DNA of 64,000 nucleotides, from contig JAPFFF010000004.1 of assembly GCA_039105265.1 (NCBI GenBank), positions 620,001 to 684,000 of the forward strand, written 5' to 3'. Positions 21,179 to 31,275 of this stretch are shown piece by piece (position 1 is the stretch's first letter; each line of letters opens with the position of its first letter). The position numbers were made by a program, and so were the translations under genes. The notes under the pieces were generated by a model. The model saw only the letters and a list, made by a program, of their open reading frames with translations, did not search any database and was not told the origin of the DNA. This stretch comes from Tritrichomonas musculus (Eukaryota; Parabasalia; Tritrichomonadida; Tritrichomonadidae).

Positions 21179-21822
21179 AATTTGATATTCATGATAATGT
21201 TCTCAAAAAGTTGATATTCATTCAATTTTCATATTAATTTTTCTTTTGAATTTTCTTGAGTTTTGAACACAATATTAAAGATTTGTATCAATGTATTAAA
21301 GTACTGTAGTTTGAAGAATGAATTTGATTTAAACTGATATGATAATATAAATGATGATATTACAAAATTGTGATATTTCTGTTAAAAAAAGTTATGTAAA
21401 CCTTTCAAAGCTTGGATTTTTTGAATAAGTTTGACAAGTACAAATTAATAAAATTTCCAGAAATGGTTTGAATAAAATATTGCCTTTCATTTTAAATGAA
21501 TTTCAAATTCTTAAGCATTTTGACACTCATCAGATGCCAATTTTTGTGGAAATTTGGATGAATTCGTTCATTCAAGAATAAGCAAGCCCAAAATTGTATC
21601 TTTATTCTTTTTTAGAATATAAGATATATTCATGATAAGTAACAGTAGGATAATCTATCTCAAATCCAATCCCCAAATAAAAATATTCAATTTTCAAGTA
21701 CATCAAAATCAACTTTTTGAATAATTCATTGATAAGAAAAATACTAATATCTAATGATTAAAAAGGAAAATTAAAATAAAAATATATTTTTTATCTTTTT
21801 TATTTAAATTATAACTATATTT

Positions 21823-22359
21823 CAGCGATGTTTACCGGTTACGACTTTTACAGGATACCGTAGAGATTACCGCTTACCGGTAATTACCGGTATTTTAAAC
21901 GCGGTATTGGGTACGTACCGGTAACGATGTAAAAAAAAACCGCCGGTAAAGACGCATTATCGCCGGTTTGCAGTTAGGTATCTTATAGTACTTTTATATC
22001 GTTACCGGTATGTACCTTTATATTAATATAAATTTTAAATAATTTTTTTCTTTTGAAAAAGCTTTCAATTTAAAGCTATTATTTATTATTAATTATACTG
22101 TAAAACGAAAATCATATATTTTGATTTTTTTTCACAGTCATATAATTTGATATTTTTTATACAATTTTTTAAATTATTAAAAAAGTTTTCATTAAATTTA
22201 CCGGATAATTACCGAAAAAATCACTTAACAAAAGTACAAATATCAACCGGTAATTAAGTATTTGTACCGGTAATCCCTAATACCGACGGTTTGACAGGTA
22301 TTACCGGTACGGTAAAAACGGTTAAAATGGCTACCGTAAGTAACCGGTAAACATCGCTG
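21823..22359. mobile_element. hAT-type MITE, 537 bp, with 8-bp target duplication
   Basis: Perfect 20-bp inverted ends: CAGCGATGTTTACCGGTTAC at 21823-21842 and the exact complement ending at 22359. CTATATTT flanks both sides (21815-21822 and 22360-22367), an 8-bp target duplication. A CAGNGATG terminus plus 8-bp duplication is characteristic of hAT elements. The interior is unusual: the motif ACCGGTAA or its complement recurs many times near both ends, probably as subterminal transposase-binding repeats. There is no ORF. The intact ends and target repeats suggest fairly recent movement. The partner transposase is not identified here. The hAT element at 38777-41826 has a different terminus. 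Confidence 0.85.
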
Positions 22360-22517
22360 CTATATTTTATATGCAAATCATTAGAACCAAGAATGTTTGT
22401 TGATTTTTCTCTCAAATTGTTTTTTGGAGATTTTTGAATGAGCAAAAAGTTAAAAAATATAAGAAAAATTATATAAAATATAATTTATTATATTCAAACA
22501 AAATAAAATACAAATAG

Positions 22518-24491
22518 TTATTTTTTGTGTCCTTTCTTTGGAAGCAAATCATTGAAAGCTCGTAATTCAGAGAGCCTTCTTGATTCGTCTTCTTTGTAAA
22601 TTGGGTAATTAGTAATGATTTCCTCTTTAATCTCATTTATTTGAGGCTGAATTTTCGAAAGTTCTTCTCGATACTTCTCGATTTCTTGAGCCAATGAGTT
22701 GGTGGCCTGGAGTTGGTGGCTTGGTCTATGAATTCCTGCACTTTGAAGTTCGAATTCAAGTCTCTCTTCAAATGAATGGCTTAAATAGTCGTTAAATTCT
22801 AGTTGAGGTGCAGGAACATGTGTTGGTAAGTAATTATAATCTGTTGAATCAGAAATATCTAATTCATCATCATTATTATTTGGGCCAATTTTTTCACTTT
22901 TATTATCATTGCTATCATTAATATCTTTAGTGTTTTGGTCAGTATTATTGTAGATTCTATTATTATCATTATTAGTGTTAATAAGATTCTGATGATTTAT
23001 TTCATTTGGTGGTACACCTACTTTATTATCAAACGAAAATGGTGACTTATATTCAACCATCATCTGTTTCATATAATCATCATGTTTTTTGTCAGGTTCA
23101 GCGGTAACAAAAGCTGACAAAAGGGAGTGCATAATACTATAATTTTGCATCTGTAAATCGGTTGTTGGAAATTCATGGGCTGAATTATCCCAAAAAGTTG
23201 AAATGTCAGACATTTCTGGAGTTGGTCCTGGGGGAAACAAAATGCCTGGGTGGCTAGTTGGCATATTTCTAATAAAGTTTACATCTCTGTTTGAAGCATC
23301 TGTATTATTATTAAGGTTGGTCAGATTATTGTTTGAGCTATTTCGAGATAAAATCTGATCTGATTCGATTGGTATACTTTTTTGTCCTTTTGATGAATTA
23401 TGTAAGGATGCATTTGCTGTATTATATACGACATCTTTCATCCAGGTACTCCAATGTTTAAATTTTTTATTATTTTCAGATTCTTGATTTTCGCCAATGA
23501 CGCCATTACTATTTATGCTTTTGGGAAAAAGAGAGGTTGATTTAGATTCGGAACTATGGAAGATCATTTCTTTTTCAATGTCTCCGCATATTTCATTGAT
23601 TTCTGATTCAGTTGGAATTGGATTGAAAAATGGCATTGACATTACCCAAATATCAAGTGGATTTCCTGATACTTGTTGGTGAATCTGATCTGTATTTCTT
23701 CGAACGCTTCTTTCGCTTCCAGTAGAACTATTGTGCCTTGAAGGCCTCGACCATTCTCTGTCATCATTATCATTATCATTATCATTATCACTATCTGAAT
23801 TCATCTTACTCTTTATTTTGTTAATTTTGTGAAATTTCTTCGTTTTTGTTTTTTCTTTTTTATCTTTTATCTTTTTTTCTTTGAGTTTTTTATCTTTCTT
23901 TATTTTGTCTTTTTTATTTGTTGAAATTGTAGATGGTGATGGTGATGATGGTGGTAATGAATTTACATTTGTGGTATTATTAGAATTGGTAGATGAGGGA
24001 TAAACCGATGAATTTGGAGTCGAATTTGTATTATTGGTACTAATCGAAGGTATTATATTTAAATTATTCAAGTTTGCCATATTAGAATTTAGTCTTGTGC
24101 TTCTGATGTTAATATTCGAATTGTTATTAATAATTTGATTTTGGTAGAACATTGAGGTATTAGATGAGCCAGAATTGCGGAGTCGACTTCTATTTCCTTT
24201 TGGTTGTTGAATTGTTTTCATGATGTTTGAGTCAACATTCACATATGATGAGCTTATTGATGAGTGGGCCTTAATATGCTGATTGTTATCAAATTGAAGT
24301 GGAAATGCTTCGTTCACACTTTGAGGATTGGCAGCAATATCTTGTGTTGCGGTTATATTTTCTTTAGAAAGATTCGATGGCAAAGAAGTTTCATTCATTT
24401 GATTGGAAGTATCAATTTGATTCGGTTGTGATACATCTGGTTGTGTTTCTTGAGCCAATTGATTCGCATTATTTAAAACATTTTCTTCCAT
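22518..24491 (-). CDS. Asn/Ser-rich protein with possible Ada3-like C-terminus
   Basis: 657 residues, most of it low complexity (Asn, Ser, Thr, Gln runs; a Lys-rich block at about 190-225; an Asp/Asn run at about 235-245). The last ~90 residues differ: SFEERLEFELQSAGI, then a long helix LAQEIEKYREELSKIQPQINEIKEEI. This layout resembles the C-terminus of the SAGA adaptor Ada3/Ngg1, where an E-R-L-x-x-E-L-x-x-x-G-I/L element precedes a coiled coil of the type E-I-x-x-L-Q-x-E-L. If right, it would link histone acetyltransferase to the SAGA complex. The match is by pattern only and the bulk of the protein gives no support. The start is ATG, with a TTTGACCATAT motif ~23 bases upstream. Confidence 0.4.
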   Translation of the reverse strand: MEENVLNNANQLAQETQPDVSQPNQIDTSNQMNETSLPSNLSKENITATQDIAANPQSVNEAFPLQFDNNQHIKAHSSISSSYVNVDSNIMKTIQQPKGNRSRLRNSGSSNTSMFYQNQIINNNSNINIRSTRLNSNMANLNNLNIIPSISTNNTNSTPNSSVYPSSTNSNNTTNVNSLPPSSPSPSTISTNKKDKIKKDKKLKEKKIKDKKEKTKTKKFHKINKIKSKMNSDSDNDNDNDNDDREWSRPSRHNSSTGSERSVRRNTDQIHQQVSGNPLDIWVMSMPFFNPIPTESEINEICGDIEKEMIFHSSESKSTSLFPKSINSNGVIGENQESENNKKFKHWSTWMKDVVYNTANASLHNSSKGQKSIPIESDQILSRNSSNNNLTNLNNNTDASNRDVNFIRNMPTSHPGILFPPGPTPEMSDISTFWDNSAHEFPTTDLQMQNYSIMHSLLSAFVTAEPDKKHDDYMKQMMVEYKSPFSFDNKVGVPPNEINHQNLINTNNDNNRIYNNTDQNTKDINDSNDNKSEKIGPNNNDDELDISDSTDYNYLPTHVPAPQLEFNDYLSHSFEERLEFELQSAGIHRPSHQLQATNSLAQEIEKYREELSKIQPQINEIKEEIITNYPIYKEDESRRLSELRAFNDLLPKKGHKK

Positions 24492-24922
24492 TTATCTTGT
24501 AGCATATGGTCAAACTTTTTCAATGTGTCAATTTAATTTTCTTTTTTTTTGATTAGAAAATTGTGATTTTGATGGATATAATATTTTTCTTCCAACCAAC
24601 ATTTAGTTTTATTCATAAATTAAAAATAATAAAATAAATGTGGCATATAAAATTCTGACAATATTTGGTCGGTTAAAAATATGTAAAATGATAGTCTTGG
24701 TAAGAATGATTAAAAAAATTTTTTGTTGAGCAGCTTCGTAAAAATAGGCATTAAAAGAAAAGAAAAAAAAAACAATTATCTGCAATCAAAATATCGCAAC
24801 TATTATCAAATAATTTCATATAATTATATATTATTAAAAAAAAATAAAAATAAAAAAGCAGATTTTTCATTATATTTTACAAACAATTGATTGATTCTTC
24901 CTTATTCATAATCTAACCGAAT
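24492..24922. other. Intergenic spacer
   Basis: AT-rich spacer between two leftward genes. It contains the upstream motif ATATGGTCAAA (24504-24514) discussed for the Asn-rich protein. No ORF, repeat or RNA gene is recognised. Confidence 0.45.
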
Positions 24923-27127
24923 TTACTTTTTGACTTTAGATTTTTTGTCTTTTTTATCATCTTTGGATCTCTTTTCATTGTCAGAGTATTTTTCCTTTTT
25001 ATACTTTTTATCATCTTTTTTCTTTTTATCATTTTTTCTTTTAAAATAATTAAAGATATGAAAGTTTTTCTTTTCTTTTTCATCACTAGATTTCTTAATA
25101 TCATCATCATTCATTATCTCTCTTTTTTCCTCTTCTTCTTTCTTACAGCTACTTGCCTGCGAACTTTCATCATCGTCAATATTACTCTTATTCAAATTAC
25201 TACTCTCTTCGTTGCTAACATCTATAATTAATGAGGTATTGTCAGTATCATCACTATTTTTCACATCGCTTGGTTCATTCTTGAGATAAAAACTAACATT
25301 TTTGCTTGATTCAGAAGTTTTATTTTCAGAAGTTATTTGGTCATTTATATCAATTGATGGTATTTCATTTTTCTCGAAGTATATGTCATTTTCTTGGCTG
25401 TATTTTTGTGTCATTTTATTATCATTGCCAAAAATTGGTGAATTTAGAAATTTTGGATCGAGCATTGGAGCTGGTGGAAGAACTTCATTAGTATTAGAAC
25501 TGACCAAATTTTTATAAAAGTCAAACTTAACTTCAACACCTTTTTGGCTATCACTTTTATCATTGTTATCATTATTTTCATTATTTTTGTTTGCTTTTCT
25601 TTCGTTTGAGTTATCAGCATAGAAGTAATTGTTAAAGTTATGATTTGTTGCATAATTTGTTTTTTGTAAAGCCTGATTTGCATCCAAATAATCGGGAATA
25701 TAAGGTGGATTTGGTATTTTGTTAGGATTATTATTCAATATATTATCTGAATAAGATATATTATCAGATGTATCACTTTTATCTCTAAAATTCCTTAGTC
25801 TCTTGGATTTTTTTATTTTGCTGGTTTTATTATTATTATTTTCAATATACTTTTTTGCTTCAATTGGTTCAAAAGTTTGATCAAATTTATTTAAGTTGGG
25901 ATCTAGACGCGTATAAGAATAAAAAGAATAGGATGATGTTGTTGATGATGTAGCTGACGATGATTGAGTCTGTGAATTTGTTTTTGAAGACGAAAAGTCG
26001 TCGTACGATGAATAATTATTGATGTTTTTTTGTAAAGTCAATGTTTTTGAATGCGTTTCGATAACAAAAGGTTGATTTATCTGAAGGTTTTTGCGTTTTT
26101 TTTTAATTATCAGTGGACTATCTTTCTCATTTTCTAGATCTTTGTTTTTAACACTTCTGGATAAACTTGATGTTTCTTTTTTAGATTTTTTACTTTTTGG
26201 TTCAAATCCGATTATGATGACATTGTCAGAAAATGATAGTATTGAATTTTTTTGGCAATCAGTCTGAGTATATGAATCTTGGTATAAAAAATTGGATGAT
26301 ATAGGATAATAATTTGAAAAATTGGAATCACAATTATTTAATTCACTTTCACCGAATCGTATATTATTATTATGCAGATTTTTTACACTATTAATTAGGT
26401 CCATGGAATTTGCTTCATCTAACATTTTCTCTAGCTTTTTTTGTGATATTTTTTCAGGAGATAAGTTTCCTTCGATGTGAATTGTATTAACTGTTTCTCC
26501 ATTAGCGTATTTCTTGAAAAGAAAATCGATTTGTTCATTTGTCAAAAAAGCATCTTCTTTGGAAACTGAACCTTGGAATACTGTATCATGATTGCGAAGA
26601 AGTATCCTAAAAATTTCTTTTAAAATTGGTTTGTTTAATTTAATTGATTTTGGTCCAAAGAATGGAAGTGAAAAAATACGAAAAAGTCGATCTTCGGATA
26701 ATAAATACGATCGAGTAAGAAAATCTGTCAGATATGAAAGAGTTTGAAAGCGACCTGGATATAATTTCAACAAAATCTTTCTTAAAAGTTTTAAATATAA
26801 AGGCGAATCTGTAAACTGAATTGATAGTAATATTTCTTGCACATCTTCGGTTATTAATGGTTCATTATAAAAGATTGAATTAATATATTTTAAAAGCGCA
26901 ATAGATAGAACAGCTGGATTATCATATTTTGCCCAATTATTTACACGTTTTATTTTCAACTCCGATATAAGTTCTTCTAGACGATTATCTGTATACTCTC
27001 TATTAAATAAATATTTACTTGTGTGCCATTGAGATTTTTCAAGTTGTGTTATCAGGTCTGTGATAATAAAAGGAATACGACCAAGATAAAATTCTATTAC
27101 CATACCAAAAAATCCTTCATTTTCCAT
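24923..27127 (-). CDS. RhoGAP-like domain protein with long disordered tail
   Basis: 734 residues from an ATG. Residues ~1-190 read as a divergent RhoGAP fold: G-R-I-P at the start, SKYLFNREYTDNRLEELISE at the position of the catalytic G-I-F-R-x-S-G loop (with an Arg retained), then a D/N-P-A-V-L-S-I-A-L-L-K-Y-I helix and EPLIT, matching D-x-H-x-V-A-x-x-L-K-x-x-x-R-x-L-P-E-P-L-I. A later LLRKILLKL helix and SYLTDFL...IFSLPFFGP match the N-K-M/F-x-P end. Such domains stimulate GTP hydrolysis by Rho/Rac GTPases. The remaining ~540 residues are Asn/Ser/Lys/Asp-rich and end in a strongly basic Lys/Asp tail. The exact arginine finger cannot be fixed by eye. Confidence 0.55.
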   Translation of the reverse strand: MENEGFFGMVIEFYLGRIPFIITDLITQLEKSQWHTSKYLFNREYTDNRLEELISELKIKRVNNWAKYDNPAVLSIALLKYINSIFYNEPLITEDVQEILLSIQFTDSPLYLKLLRKILLKLYPGRFQTLSYLTDFLTRSYLLSEDRLFRIFSLPFFGPKSIKLNKPILKEIFRILLRNHDTVFQGSVSKEDAFLTNEQIDFLFKKYANGETVNTIHIEGNLSPEKISQKKLEKMLDEANSMDLINSVKNLHNNNIRFGESELNNCDSNFSNYYPISSNFLYQDSYTQTDCQKNSILSFSDNVIIIGFEPKSKKSKKETSSLSRSVKNKDLENEKDSPLIIKKKRKNLQINQPFVIETHSKTLTLQKNINNYSSYDDFSSSKTNSQTQSSSATSSTTSSYSFYSYTRLDPNLNKFDQTFEPIEAKKYIENNNNKTSKIKKSKRLRNFRDKSDTSDNISYSDNILNNNPNKIPNPPYIPDYLDANQALQKTNYATNHNFNNYFYADNSNERKANKNNENNDNNDKSDSQKGVEVKFDFYKNLVSSNTNEVLPPAPMLDPKFLNSPIFGNDNKMTQKYSQENDIYFEKNEIPSIDINDQITSENKTSESSKNVSFYLKNEPSDVKNSDDTDNTSLIIDVSNEESSNLNKSNIDDDESSQASSCKKEEEEKREIMNDDDIKKSSDEKEKKNFHIFNYFKRKNDKKKKDDKKYKKEKYSDNEKRSKDDKKDKKSKVKK

Positions 27128-27846
27128 AATAATGCAATATTAAAATTTATTCATTCAAAGTTTCAAACGAATTTTTTAAGAGAAAAATTGGCTTAACTAC
27201 TTTTTCTTTGAATAAACTATTCAAATTATAATCTATCCACAAAATACAAAAAAAAAAATAATATTTTATTTCAAATGCATTATAATTTAATAATACATTA
27301 GATTTTGTATAAAGGATAATCATATATTATGACAAGTTCTGAAAAAATTTGATAAGTTTATAGAATAAAGGAAAAAATGCAATTTTATCAATCCAAAAAT
27401 AAGATATATGATTTTAATTTAAGTATTTAATTAAAATCTTTGTATATAAATATGAATATACAAAATAATAAGTTATTTAAGATTTGTCATAATTAAATCA
27501 AAATACTAAATAAATGTTTAATAAGATCTAAAGGTTAAAAGAGTTAAAATACCACAGTTTATTGCTGATTTAAAAATACAGATCTTTTTTTTTTTACTCT
27601 ATAATAAACTATTTCTTATTGTTTTGATTGATTTCTGCTTTGTATAGTGGTGAAAATGTGCTGTAAAAACTTTAAGAACTAGTTTATTATAAAGTAAAAA
27701 TCAATCATAGTATTAAGAAATAGTTTATAATAATGTGAAAATGGATATTCAATTTTGTGAAAACTTAAACAATATTTTGTTATATCATTATTTCAATATG
27801 AATTGAATAAACATTTTAAAAAGTTCTTGAGCCAAAAATTTTTAAA
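27128..27846. other. Intergenic region with a 124-bp hairpin
   Basis: The spacer contains an inverted repeat ATAAACTATTTCTTA (27604-27618) and its complement (27713-27727), with a second nested pair GATTGATTT/AAATCAATC. Together they could form a ~124-bp hairpin. The remainder is AT-rich with nothing recognised. Confidence 0.45.
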
Positions 27847-28167
27847 ATGGTAAAACTTACGCCAAAAGATTTCATAATACAACTTGAGGCTATGTACAAA
27901 AAGCAGAATGGATCTGTTTTTATTACTTTTAAGCATTTTACAGGAATTTATTCAGTTAAGAAAAGTGGAAAAGAGCCATTAAAGCAAATACCTACTTCTA
28001 AAAATCCTAATGACCCACAACCTGGAACTCCAATGCTGCTTATTCGAGCTTCAGATGGAAATAAAAAGAAAATATCTTCATTAGTATCAAACCGTGATAT
28101 TGTTTCATTCCAAATCGCACTTGATCGTATATTAAAACAAAATCTTAATAACTTTCCAAAAGTCTAA
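27847..28167 (+). CDS. SRP14: Signal recognition particle subunit SRP14
   Basis: 106 residues, the normal length for SRP14. N-terminal L-T-P-K-D-F-I-I-Q-L matches the family's L-x-x-D-x-F-L-x-x-L, followed by GSVFITFKHF (family GSVxxTxKxY). The C-terminal block LIRASDGNKKKISSLVS then F-Q-I-A-L-D-R-I-L-K matches the characteristic RAxxGKKKISTxV..F...Y..LL. SRP14 pairs with SRP9 to bind the Alu domain of SRP RNA and slow elongation while the ribosome docks at the ER. The start is the first ATG in an AT-rich leader, and the stop codon is TAAA, the trichomonad-type poly(A) context. Confidence 0.88.
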   Translation: MVKLTPKDFIIQLEAMYKKQNGSVFITFKHFTGIYSVKKSGKEPLKQIPTSKNPNDPQPGTPMLLIRASDGNKKKISSLVSNRDIVSFQIALDRILKQNLNNFPKV

Positions 28168-28447
28168 AACAGATAATTAATATGTGATTTAAAAAAAATT
28201 ATATTTTATTAAAATAAATTTACTGATTAGTTATTCAATTCTTTTTCTTTATTAATTTTTTAATAATTCGCCAAAGCTATATAGCAAGGAATAATTCCAA
28301 ATATACAATTCAGAAACCTTTTTTATTATGCTTCATTTTAGTTAATAAAAAGAAAAGGAAAAAAACTGCTTTGATTTGAGAAAAAGTTATATATAACTCA
28401 AGTTTGATTTCGTATTTTATATTTTATGAAAAATAAAATATCATTTA

Positions 28448-29281
28448 TTATTGTTGCTGTTCGAATGTCAGGTTTTTGGTCATTCCATTTTCCATCGCTT
28501 TTTGAATAACAAAATTATTTAGTCTTTGTGTTATTTCTGTTTGCTTTTCTTTCTTATTTACTTGATTGTTTGCTGCATTTATTGCATTAAGTAAAGAGCT
28601 TTTTACATTGATTTCAATACTCTTCTGAACGTTTAAAATCTGTTGCTGATATTGTTTTTGAATCATATTTAATCCAGAATCCAATTTCCCTTGAAGACCA
28701 TTTAATTCTAAAGTAAATTTTTGAAGCAATGAATCTGTTAATTTTTTGTATTTAAGTTCAATCTGATAAAGTCTTTCTTCAGCTTCCTTCTGTTGTAAAA
28801 GTTCGGCTTCATGATCAGCATCTATTGCTTTATCGAATTCTTGTCTATCAGCAAGTTTAATTGAAAGGCTAATTAATTGCTGGACGCTTGATGGTGATCT
28901 TTTTTTTTCTCGGATTAATTCCGACTTCTTTTCAACTTCAAGCTCTGTCATTTCCAAAAGCTGTCTTTGACGCATTTCTGAAAATGAATCTTCAATTGAC
29001 TCGCGAAGAATATATTCATTCTGATTTAATTCACCATCTTTTTCGTTTGTAATATTTTTCAGTTCTTGGAAAAGGCTGTCCAATTTATGGCCTAAATCAT
29101 CAATAATTGGTTGAATTGTAGACTCATAATCGTTAGCAATTTTATTATTTATCATATCATTTATCATTCGGCTTCTTTCAAAAGAACGCTGACGATTAGA
29201 CTTTTTGAGTTCCGCGCGAAGTTCTTTTACAGTCATATCTTCAAGATTTTTCTCGCTAGCTCTACTCTCTGGTCTAGACAT
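28448..29281 (-). CDS. Coiled-coil protein, 277 aa
   Basis: An ATG-started ORF, Glu/Lys/Gln/Leu-rich throughout. Residues ~15-35 (DMTVKELRAELKKSNRQRSF) form an amphipathic helix somewhat like a SAP motif (D-M-T-V-K-E-L-R-A-E-L-K). Residues 60-260 look like nearly continuous coiled coil without breaks. No catalytic motif, signal peptide or membrane segment. I do not recognise the family. A structural role in cytoskeleton or organelle tethering is possible but unsupported. It is convergent with SRP14, 280 bp apart. Confidence 0.7.
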   Translation of the reverse strand: MSRPESRASEKNLEDMTVKELRAELKKSNRQRSFERSRMINDMINNKIANDYESTIQPIIDDLGHKLDSLFQELKNITNEKDGELNQNEYILRESIEDSFSEMRQRQLLEMTELEVEKKSELIREKKRSPSSVQQLISLSIKLADRQEFDKAIDADHEAELLQQKEAEERLYQIELKYKKLTDSLLQKFTLELNGLQGKLDSGLNMIQKQYQQQILNVQKSIEINVKSSLLNAINAANNQVNKKEKQTEITQRLNNFVIQKAMENGMTKNLTFEQQQ

Positions 29282-29500
29282 CTCTTAATAACTTTTTGAT
29301 AATTTATGTATAATTCATTTTATTTAAAAAGTTTAATAGTTTCAAATTATCTGATAAATTCAATACTTAATATTTAAAAAATTTAAACTTTTTCTTATAT
29401 TTATTTATTTAGGTAACAAAAAATGAGGATGCTAGTGAAGCTCCCTGTAGTTTGAATATTTAAGGTTTTAAAGATTTTAAAGTATTTTTAATAGCAAAAC

Positions 29501-29531
<31 letters not shown>

Positions 29532-29660
29532 GGCGGTATTTAAAATATAAATCATTCAAAAAAATATTTATTATGTTTTTGTTTATTCTATTTAATGCAT
29601 GGTGCTAGTTTATATTTTCATTAAATTTGATTTCTATTTCATTCATGGTTAACTGACTTA
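29282..29660. other. Intergenic spacer with ~28-bp T-run
   Basis: Contains one of the longest homopolymers in the window (T-run at about 29503-29530, ended by GGCGG). No gene or repeat family is recognised. Confidence 0.45.
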
Positions 29661-31275
29661 TTACATTTTATTGTTTGCATCATATATACGATACTGTGGA
29701 AGCTGGATTTCTTGTTGGTCGCTATCTGCTTTAGGTATTTCTGAATCTGACGGGTTGAAAGTAATATGAATATATTTTAATCCTCCTTTTGGAATAGATG
29801 TTGATCCAGTTATAAATTTCAATACGTTTAATTTTTGATCTTCATCAAGTTGCTCAAAGTATTTCCAAAACCAAGAAATCACCTTATTGTTTGTATCATA
29901 AGGTTCGCTATATTTTGCACCTTTTTTCAAATCGTCCCAATTAAATGGAGCATTTCCAATAATAATTTCGTCGATTTCGCCACATGAGAAATTTGTGAAT
30001 AGCATTTGATTTGCATTATCCTTCTTGATTCCTTCTTCAAAAGCGTGAAATGCTTGACTACATGATTTTTCAAAAACCCAAGTGAGTAAATTTTCAATAA
30101 ATTCATTTTTGTTCTCGTCTGTTACTGGCTTTGGTATGAAGTCTTTATCATCTGTAGTATCACAAAAATTTGTCAGATCAATTAAGTAATTGGCAAGATC
30201 ATCAATGTAAATAAAGTCAACTGAAGGATATATCGGAACTGATCCATTTTGAATTGCTCTCAAAGATGCATACAAGGCTGGATTAAATAAAGCTAGATCA
30301 GCGAGGACTATTGGCTTATTCAAAAGTTTTTTATATAAATAACGAGGAAAATGAATTGGAATTGGCATGTTATTTAGAATTGATAACCCAAATAAAGTTC
30401 CAACGCATTGATAATATTTGAGTAATTCATTTGTCATGAATTTATGATATTTGAACAAATAACATCAATGCCTCAAATCAAACAAATCTGTTTCAGGTTT
30501 CATGACTTGTTCAAATGCAAGATCGATAAATTCTTTGGTAAGATCGCCTTTGTCGTCGGATTCATCTTCGTCAGCATAATTGATACTTAATTTAATATTA
30601 TAATCAATTAAGTAATTAAATGTCCACACGGTACTAAGAATATCACTACGATTAACTGGAAAAACAGAATTGGTAGCAATAACTTCTTTTTGAGCGTATT
30701 CTTTACATTTTAGGTCAAAAGGCAAAATGAGTGGAAATTTTTTTTTAATTTTTTCTTCCAATTTCTTATCAATTTCATTGGATTCGATAAATTTCATATT
30801 TTTAATAGATACTGGATTTGGAGAATCTTCATTAGCGAGTATCATATCATTAATAAGAGGATACAATGCATCATCTTCAAATGTATGATTTTTAATAAAG
30901 TCATGAATCGATTCAATAACATCAAGCATGAGACTTCGACTATTTTTAAGTTCGTTATAAAATGATTTGTTAAAATTATACCTGTGTAGTATCATTGGAA
31001 TGATTGGTGATATATCGATTTTGTTTTTTAACATAAAAATTAATAAAACAGCCCTTGTTATTAAAAAATCATCATAACTAGTCAATATTTTTTTTAAAAG
31101 TTTATGTAAATCTTGTAACGTCAATATCCAATTTTTCGCAATCTTCACGAAAATAATTAAAAATAAAATTTTTTAATTTGAGAACTGTTTCGCTTATTTG
31201 GGATTTATCTTCAATAAACGTCAGTGGAAATAACTCGGGATCGTAAAATGTTTTAATTAATTTGGTACTTGTCAT
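29661..31275 (-). pseudogene. Broken HECT-type E3 ubiquitin ligase gene
   Basis: The likely start ATG is at 31273-31275. The first ~57 codons run in one frame to a TAA at 31102-31104, while the rest is in another frame, so a frameshift lies between about 31104 and 31172. In the second frame the HECT N-lobe reads on to an in-frame TGA at 30465-30467, immediately followed in the same frame by the rest of the domain (QCVGTLFGLSI, RYLYKKLL, FSCGEIDEII, LKFITGSTSIPKGGLKYIHI). The C-lobe ends early: at the place of the catalytic LPTAHTCFN motif it has LPQYRIYDANN, so the catalytic cysteine is missing and the final LPEY-type segment is absent. Frameshift, nonsense codon and missing active site together argue for a pseudogene. 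Confidence 0.75.

Larger units (their letters stand above)
20718..22517. other. Gene-free interval with two foldback elements
   Basis: The ankyrin gene is followed by a ~400-bp foldback at 20775-21178 and a hAT-type MITE at 21823-22359 (both listed). The DNA between them (21179-21822) and after (22368-22517) shows no ORF, RNA gene or repeat that I can support. Confidence 0.55.
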
